From: VAXT01 sp963698015
GTDB lineage: Bacteria; Actinomycetota; Thermoleophilia; Gaiellales; Gaiellaceae
NCBI GenBank assembly: GCA_963698015.1
Contig: OY969109.1
Span: 248,001-312,000 of the forward strand
Direction: 5' to 3'
DNA: 64,000 nucleotides
The translations under genes were made by a program, and so were the position numbers. Within the stretch, counting starts at the first letter, position 1; each line of letters opens with the position of its first letter. Of this stretch, positions 59,051 through 64,000 are shown piece after piece. The notes beneath the pieces were generated by a model. It did no database searches. It saw only the letters and a list, made by a program, of their open reading frames with translations, and had not been told where the DNA came from.

Positions 59051-60514
59051 TCATCTGCGTCCGACGACGAGATTGACGCGGCCGCTCCTCCTGAGGTGCG
59101 TGCCAGGTCGGGGCTTCTGGGCGATCACACGACCGGGGCGCGTCGAACGCGCGCGTCGGACACGGCCCACCGAGCAGTGCCTCGCGCGGATCCGCGTGCG
59201 AGCCCGAGCGAGCCTGAGCCCGACGACCCTCGGCACCACGCACTCAACTCTTGGCGGAGGGGGAGGAGGCGGTGGTGGCGGAGCCGCGATCGAGAAGGTG
59301 CGTGAGACGGCAGGCGCGGGGTTGTAGTTCACGTCACCTTCCTGCGAAGCCGTGATCGTGCACGACCCGGCGCCTGTGAGATGCACCGTTGCACCGCTGA
59401 GGGTGCAGTTTCCGCTCGCGGCGAAGGAGACCGGCAGGCCAGAAGAGGCGGTTGCGGCGACGGTGAAGTCAGGATCGCCGTACGTCCTGCCAACGAGCGG
59501 GTCGAAGCTGATCGTCTGGCTCATGCGCGCGATCAGAGCGAGGCTGTGGTACCAGCCAGCCGAGATCGCCGTCACGCGCGACAGGTCTCCGGGCACGTCG
59601 CATTGTCCGAAGTCGTAGTTGCCGCAGCCCCAGGCGACGACCGAGCCGTCGGCCTTCAAGGCCAGGCTGTGAGAGTAGCCGGCCGACACGGCGACGACTC
59701 CGGAGAGCCCACTCGGGACGTTGCACTGCCCGTAGTCGTAGGGAGCGCCACAACCCCAGGCGACCACGGTTCCGTCGCTCCTCACCGCGAGGCTCTGGGC
59801 CCAGCCGGCGGCGATCGCGGTCACTCCGGAGAGACCGCTCGGCACGCTGCACTGTCCCCAACCGATGCCGTTGTCGCAGCCCCAGGCCACAACGGTGCCG
59901 TCGTCCTTCAAGGCGAGGCTGTGAGCGAATCCGGCGGCGATCGCGCTGACACCGGACAGGCCGCTCGGCACATGGCATTGCCAGTGCCCGCAGCCGCCCC
60001 AGAACGCGACGGTTCCGTCACCTCGCAGGGCCAAGCTGTGGAAAGTTCCAGCAGCGATCGCTGTCGCGCCGGAGAGGCCTACCGGAACGCTGCACTGTCC
60101 GTAGTCCCAGCCGACGCAGCCCCATGCGACGACGGTGCCGTCGGCCTTGAGCGCCAGGCTGTGACCGTAATCGCCCGAGACCGCGGTCACGCCCGACAGT
60201 CCGCTCGGGACGTTGCACTGGCCGAAGTCGTAGCCGACCCCGCAGCCGAACGCGACTACGGTTCCGTTGCTCCTCAAGGCCAGGCTGTGGGTGAGGCCGC
60301 CGGAGATTGCAGTTGCGTCGGTCAGGTCACCGGGAACCGTGCACTGCCCGTGGCTGTAGCCACCACAACCCCATGCCACCACCCGGCCGGGCAACGTCGC
60401 CTGCGCTGAACTCGGCGCCAAGAGCACGCTGGCACTCAGCACCGCCAGCGTGTAGAGCCGCAGCAACAGCCTCGGTCTCATCGCAAACCTCGATCTTTTC
60501 TCCGCTCCGACCAT
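59051..60514 (-). CDS. Secreted RCC1-like propeller with MBG and PASTA-like domains (B)
   Basis: About 487 residues; ATG 60514 (AAAGGG seven bases upstream) or ATG 60481 (signal peptide MRPRLLLRLYTLAVLSASVL). Seven RCC1-like repeats with the same WGC...GQC pattern (one blade, WGGCGHWQCHVP, shortened), MBG domain (QTISFDPLVGRTYGDPDFTV), a ten-proline linker, then a PASTA-like domain (CVVPRVVGLRLARARTRIRA, VIAQKPRPGTHLRRSGRVNL). Paralogue of gene A, 67 bp upstream of it, so a tandem duplication. Confidence 0.82.
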   Translation of the reverse strand: MVGAEKRSRFAMRPRLLLRLYTLAVLSASVLLAPSSAQATLPGRVVAWGCGGYSHGQCTVPGDLTDATAISGGLTHSLALRSNGTVVAFGCGVGYDFGQCNVPSGLSGVTAVSGDYGHSLALKADGTVVAWGCVGWDYGQCSVPVGLSGATAIAAGTFHSLALRGDGTVAFWGGCGHWQCHVPSGLSGVSAIAAGFAHSLALKDDGTVVAWGCDNGIGWGQCSVPSGLSGVTAIAAGWAQSLAVRSDGTVVAWGCGAPYDYGQCNVPSGLSGVVAVSAGYSHSLALKADGSVVAWGCGNYDFGQCDVPGDLSRVTAISAGWYHSLALIARMSQTISFDPLVGRTYGDPDFTVAATASSGLPVSFAASGNCTLSGATVHLTGAGSCTITASQEGDVNYNPAPAVSRTFSIAAPPPPPPPPPPRVECVVPRVVGLRLARARTRIRARHCSVGRVRRARSTRPGRVIAQKPRPGTHLRRSGRVNLVVGRR

Positions 60515-60705
60515 GGTCGCCCTTTCCGACTCCGATGTCCAGCCTGCCGAAGTCGAGTCTGAGCGCACGGGAATCGCAGATCCATGGACGGGAGATGGGT
60601 GCTCGATGGAACATGACGCCGGGTTTCGCTAGCTCACGGTGGTGGGGGGCGGGGGTGCTCCGCGAGGGCCGCCGGTCACCGTCCAGCGACAAGAAGGACG
60701 CGAGG

Positions 60706-61968
60706 CTAATGCTGGTGCGCACGCTCCCGTGGGCGCTCCCTGCCGACGTAGCGCTCGGGGTCTTCCTCGAACCGCGCCTTGCAGCCGGGCCCGCAGAAGT
60801 AGTACGTCGTCCCGTTCCACTCGCTCGCGAGCCCGGTCTCGCGGTCGACGGTCATTCCACACACAGGGTCGCGGGCGCCGCGCCGGAGCGTCAGGCCGAT
60901 CAAAACCGCGGCGATCCCGAGGAAGACGATGTTCAGGAACGTCGTGTAGTTCCAGCCGATCGCGCGCTCGGTGATCGAGTCGACGTCGGGCCGCTCGGAC
61001 GGGATCAGGCCCGCGAGGCCGAACACACCGCTGACGACGAGCGCCGCCAGGACGATCGAGCCGAGCATGATCGACGAGAGGAGCAGGGCGATCCTCGTCC
61101 CGTAGTACTTCCGGTAGATGAGGAGGATCGGGATCACGAGCAGGTCGGCGTAGATGAACGCGATCACGCCCGAGAACGAGATCCCGCCCGCCCAGAGCAC
61201 GGCCGCGAGCGGCACGTTGCCGATCGAGCACACGAACGAGAGCACGGCGACGAGCGGCCCCACGATCACGTTCTCCGGGATCCGGATCCAGGCGGGCGCG
61301 TCCGTGAGGAAGAGCGCGTTGAAGAAACTCATCGGCAGGAGCGCGACGAAACCGGCGATCAGGAACCCTGCGCCGATCTCCTTCCAGAGCATCTCCCAGT
61401 CGCCGCGGAAGTTGTGCGCGACGTCCGACCACGCGTCGACCGACGTCAGCCGCCGGCGCCAGGTCAGGCTCTGGGAGCCGGCCGAGTGGTGCTCGTGCCC
61501 GGTCTGCGACTCGATCGCGTGCCTGCGCGCCTCCTCCTCGAGGGTGCGCGTGACGAAGAGCCTGAGCCCCGCCCACATGAAGGCGATCAGGAGCAGGCCG
61601 CCGAGGAGCTCCGCGAGCGTGAACTCCCAGCCGAGGAAGATCCAGATCACGATCCCGAGCTCGAAGACGAGGTTCGTCGAGGCGAACTGGAACGCCATCG
61701 CCGACACGAGGCTCGCGCCCTTCTGGAGCATCGATTTCGCGATCGCGACGGCCGCGTAGCTGCAGGACGACGAGGCGGCTCCGAGCCCGGTTGCGAGGGA
61801 CACGGTCCGCAGGTCGCGCGCGCCGAGCGCGCTCTCCATCCGCGAGCGCGGGATCCAGGCCTGCACGATCCCGGAGAGCGCGAAGCCGAGGATCAGCGCC
61901 CAGCCGACCTCCCACGCCATGCGGAAGGCGTTCCATAGACCGTCGCCGATCCACGCGAGCACATCCAT
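60706..61968 (-). CDS. UPF0718/DUF318 family permease with C-terminal YHS domain
   Basis: 420 residues, ATG 61968. About eight helices; LATGLGAASSSCSYAAVAIA with a Cys, and VCSIGNVPLAAVLWAGGISF with a Cys, are typical of the ArsP/YraQ-like permease family. The C-terminus DPVCGMTVDRETGLASEWNG, then TTYYFCGPGCKARFEEDPER is a YHS domain with metal-binding cysteines, as in copper transporters and metallochaperones. A metal or metalloid exporter is inferred. It is probably cotranscribed with the CGNR gene 9 bp upstream. Confidence 0.88.
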   Translation of the reverse strand: MDVLAWIGDGLWNAFRMAWEVGWALILGFALSGIVQAWIPRSRMESALGARDLRTVSLATGLGAASSSCSYAAVAIAKSMLQKGASLVSAMAFQFASTNLVFELGIVIWIFLGWEFTLAELLGGLLLIAFMWAGLRLFVTRTLEEEARRHAIESQTGHEHHSAGSQSLTWRRRLTSVDAWSDVAHNFRGDWEMLWKEIGAGFLIAGFVALLPMSFFNALFLTDAPAWIRIPENVIVGPLVAVLSFVCSIGNVPLAAVLWAGGISFSGVIAFIYADLLVIPILLIYRKYYGTRIALLLSSIMLGSIVLAALVVSGVFGLAGLIPSERPDVDSITERAIGWNYTTFLNIVFLGIAAVLIGLTLRRGARDPVCGMTVDRETGLASEWNGTTYYFCGPGCKARFEEDPERYVGRERPRERAHQH

Positions 61969-61977
61969 GTGGCGAGC

Positions 61978-62541
61978 CTAGACTTCTGATCGTTGCCTGC
62001 GCCGGTAGGCCTTCGTCTTCAGCCGGTTGCCGCAAAGGGACATCGAGCACCAGTGGGCCGAGCGGTTCTTCGACTCGTCGAAGAAGGCCCAACGGCAGTT
62101 GCGGCACGCCTTCAGGCGCTCCCAGCTCCCGTCGAGCATCGCGGTCACGGCCACGCTCACGAGCTGTCCGCAAAGGCGGTCGATGCCGTCGGCCCCGGGC
62201 TCGAGCTTCGGCGCGCCGTCGACGAAGACGACGGACAGCTGCGCCGCGCGCGCGACGTTCGTGAGCACGCCCAGGGCGGCTGCATCTCGCTTTCGGTCGC
62301 GGTTCGCCGCGAGCAGAGCGCGGAAGGCTTCGCGCAGTTCGCGCGCCTGGCGGAGGTCGCGCCTCGTGAAGCGCGCGCCCGCGGGCGCGAGGTCGCGCTC
62401 ACGCGCCCAGGCCGCGAGGGCGGCGGGATCGCCGAGCCACTCGCGCTCGTTCTCGAGGTCGACGGAGTTGACGAACGACTGCACGAGCCGCAGCGGCTGT
62501 GGTGCAGCCTTCGGTACGTCGTAGCGGGGAGCCTTCGACAC
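61978..62541 (-). CDS. CGNR zinc-finger transcriptional regulator
   Basis: 187 residues from GTG 62541. ABATE-like N-terminal domain (LRLVQSFVNSVDLENEREWL) then the CGNR zinc finger: KACRNCRWAFFDESKNRSAH, WCSMSLCGNRLKTKAYRRRQ, with C-x2-C...C-x4-CGNR. Probably a metal- or stress-responsive regulator of the permease, whose ATG is 9 bp after its stop; such autoregulated pairing is inference. Confidence 0.88.
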   Translation of the reverse strand: MSKAPRYDVPKAAPQPLRLVQSFVNSVDLENEREWLGDPAALAAWARERDLAPAGARFTRRDLRQARELREAFRALLAANRDRKRDAAALGVLTNVARAAQLSVVFVDGAPKLEPGADGIDRLCGQLVSVAVTAMLDGSWERLKACRNCRWAFFDESKNRSAHWCSMSLCGNRLKTKAYRRRQRSEV

Positions 62542-62560
62542 CTGCAAAAATACTTTACCG
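62542..62560. promoter_or_regulatory. 19-bp bidirectional leaderless promoter
   Basis: Only 19 bp separate the GTG of the CGNR gene (62541) and of the FtsX-like gene (62561). The stretch is AT-rich. Leftward TATTTT lies 5 bp before its GTG and rightward TACTTT 4 bp before its GTG (TAnnnT hexamers). CACC and GGTG flank it symmetrically. Neither gene has room for a ribosome site, so leaderless mRNAs from overlapping promoters are likely. Confidence 0.45.
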
Positions 62561-64000
62561 GTGTTCAAGCACCACACCACATCGTCGCTGCGCCGCCTGG
62601 CCGTTCCCGTCCGATTCGGGTTCCGCCGCGTGACCGCGCGTCCGGCGGCGTTCATCCTCGCCGCGGCGGGCGTCGCGCTCGCCGCGTGCGCGCTCGCCAC
62701 CGTCTCCGCCGCGAGTCTCGTCGTCAAGGACCGCGCTGTGGGCCGGGCGATCGCCGCTCTTCCGCCCGATCAGCGCGCCGTGCGCGTGACCTGGGTCGGC
62801 GTGAGCACGATTCCGGCGGACAGCTTCGCGTCTCTCGACCGCCAGGTACGCGCGGTCACCAGGCCGTTGGGCACGAAGCCGCCGACCGGCGTCCTGCTCT
62901 ACCGGGACACCCGATTCGGCAAGCAGATCCTCCGCCTGGGCGCCGTCGACGGGCTCGGCCGGGCCGTCGCGCTCAGCTCCGGTCGTCTCGCGCAGTCGTG
63001 CGTGCCAAGCGGCTGCGAGGTGGTCGCGATCGGCAAGAGCGGCTTCGGAGCGCCGGGCTTCACCGTGACGGGCCGCGGCTCGCTGCGGAGCGATCCGGTC
63101 GCCAGCTTCTTCCAGAGCGTCGCGCCGGGTGGACGGCTGCGGCTCGCCGCCGGGGTGGACGATCTCACGCGGCTGCCGGTGCTCAAAGACTCGTTCCGCA
63201 CCTACGGGTGGGTCGCGCCCCTCGGGCCGCATGACGTCAGGGGCTGGGACGTCGACGGCTTCCAGGCGCGGATCGGCCGGGCGAGCACCGCGCTCGAGGC
63301 GAGCTCTCCGAACTTCTCGCTGACTGCTCCGACGGTCGCACTCGCGGACGCCGGCGCGAAGTCACGGATCGCGGGCCGGCGGCTCCTGCTCGTCGGCGGC
63401 CAGGCGGTCGTCCTGCTGCTCGCGTTCGTCCTCCTGGCGGCGACGCGTCTCCGTCGCGGCGCCCGCGCCAGCGCGCGGCGGCTCGACTCGTTCGGCGCGA
63501 CGGGCTGGCAGGCGCGGCTCGCCGCGCTGGCCGAGGCGGCGCTCGTCGTCGTGCCCGCGACCCTGATCGGCTGGCTGCTCGGGGCCGTCGCCGCGCTGGC
63601 GCTCGCCGAGGGCACGGACACACCCCCCGGCGCTGTCGTCTCCCGGTCGGTCGCATCGGTGACCGCAATCGAGCTGATGCTCGCGGTCGCCGTGCTCGCG
63701 ACGCTCGTCCTCTACCTCAGCTCCCGGGCGCGGGCCGTCGCGATCGGCGGGCTGACGATCTCGATCGCCGACGTCGCCGCCGCGGGTGCGCTCGTGGCGG
63801 TGCTCGTTGCCTTCGCGGTCGGAGGGACCGACGCACACTCTCTCGCCTCGAGCGAGGGCACCGGGATCGTGCTCGCGCTGCTCCCGGGACTGATCGCGCT
63901 CGTCGCGGCGGTCGTGATCGCCCGCGTGCTGCAACCGGTGCTTCGCGCGTGCGAGCGGGCCGCCGCCGGCCGCTCCTTCTCGCTCAAGCTGGCGCTGCTC
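62561..64000 (+). CDS. FtsX-like ABC transporter permease (3' end outside window)
   Basis: 480 codons visible from GTG 62561, still open at the right edge. N-terminal helix PAAFILAAAGVALAACALAT, an extracytoplasmic domain of about 250 residues, then at least four further helices (RLLLVGGQAVVLLLAFVLLA, AALVVVPATLIGWLLGAVAA, ISIADVAAAGALVAVLVAF). The layout resembles MacB/FtsX-type permeases of large dimensions, often with a second FtsX half. No ATPase is visible in this window. Confidence 0.75.
   Translation, partial: MFKHHTTSSLRRLAVPVRFGFRRVTARPAAFILAAAGVALAACALATVSAASLVVKDRAVGRAIAALPPDQRAVRVTWVGVSTIPADSFASLDRQVRAVTRPLGTKPPTGVLLYRDTRFGKQILRLGAVDGLGRAVALSSGRLAQSCVPSGCEVVAIGKSGFGAPGFTVTGRGSLRSDPVASFFQSVAPGGRLRLAAGVDDLTRLPVLKDSFRTYGWVAPLGPHDVRGWDVDGFQARIGRASTALEASSPNFSLTAPTVALADAGAKSRIAGRRLLLVGGQAVVLLLAFVLLAATRLRRGARASARRLDSFGATGWQARLAALAEAALVVVPATLIGWLLGAVAALALAEGTDTPPGAVVSRSVASVTAIELMLAVAVLATLVLYLSSRARAVAIGGLTISIADVAAAGALVAVLVAFAVGGTDAHSLASSEGTGIVLALLPGLIALVAAVVIARVLQPVLRACERAAAGRSFSLKLALL

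Overview
The window is a high-GC (roughly 68-70 %) bacterial chromosome segment with dense two-strand coding and many GTG/TTG starts. Gene content points to an actinobacterium, probably a deep-branching soil lineage of the Thermoleophilia type. That placement is inference from gene order and protein style; no rRNA is present. Both ends cut through genes: mreB at the left edge and an FtsX-like permease at the right edge.

Layout. 0-12 kb is a housekeeping block on the minus strand: mreB, a small REP-associated transposase element, maf, a methyltransferase, ndk, a zinc-ribbon membrane protein, a 37-residue membrane peptide, folC and valS, then (after a plus-strand MFS exporter) clpX, clpP and tig. 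12-25 kb carries six tRNA genes (Leu, Arg, His, Arg, Gly, Pro), a LanC-like gene, a GFA-TPR fusion, a CtaG/CopC-CopD copper cluster, and a decayed 2.1-kb element integrated into tRNA-Arg(TCT) that keeps both attachment repeats, an integrase remnant and a possible HEPN protein. 25-45 kb holds a DMT transporter, two-component signalling (a five-GAF histidine kinase and a single-domain response regulator), ispH, tag, a second REP-transposase element fitted exactly between ileS and tag, ileS, thioredoxin, a Nudix enzyme, a DUF1800/DUF1501/cupredoxin operon, a serine hydrolase and a YbdK-type ligase. 45-50 kb holds an ECF sigma factor, a membrane propeller protein (putative anti-sigma), a peroxiredoxin and a membrane glycosyltransferase-like protein. 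50-57 kb is fabI, redox and SDR genes, then an acpS-nnr-alr-nucleotidyltransferase operon, HAD and arfB. 57-64 kb has two tandem secreted RCC1/MBG/PASTA proteins, a YHS-tagged permease with a CGNR regulator, and the FtsX-like permease.

The most striking observation is the peroxiredoxin at 47017-47478. Its frame is continuous except for one TGA, which sits exactly where the peroxidatic cysteine belongs and is followed at the correct distance by a bacterial SECIS-like hairpin. This is a strong selenocysteine candidate. It lies 21 bp behind an ECF sigma/anti-sigma-like pair, suggesting a redox-sensing locus.

Several genes (folC, valS, a serine hydrolase, a propeller protein, a membrane glycosyltransferase, a BNR protein) are broken by single-base indels that look like assembly errors rather than biology, since valS is essential and the frames resume cleanly. 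All functional names rest on motifs read by eye; no database search was run.
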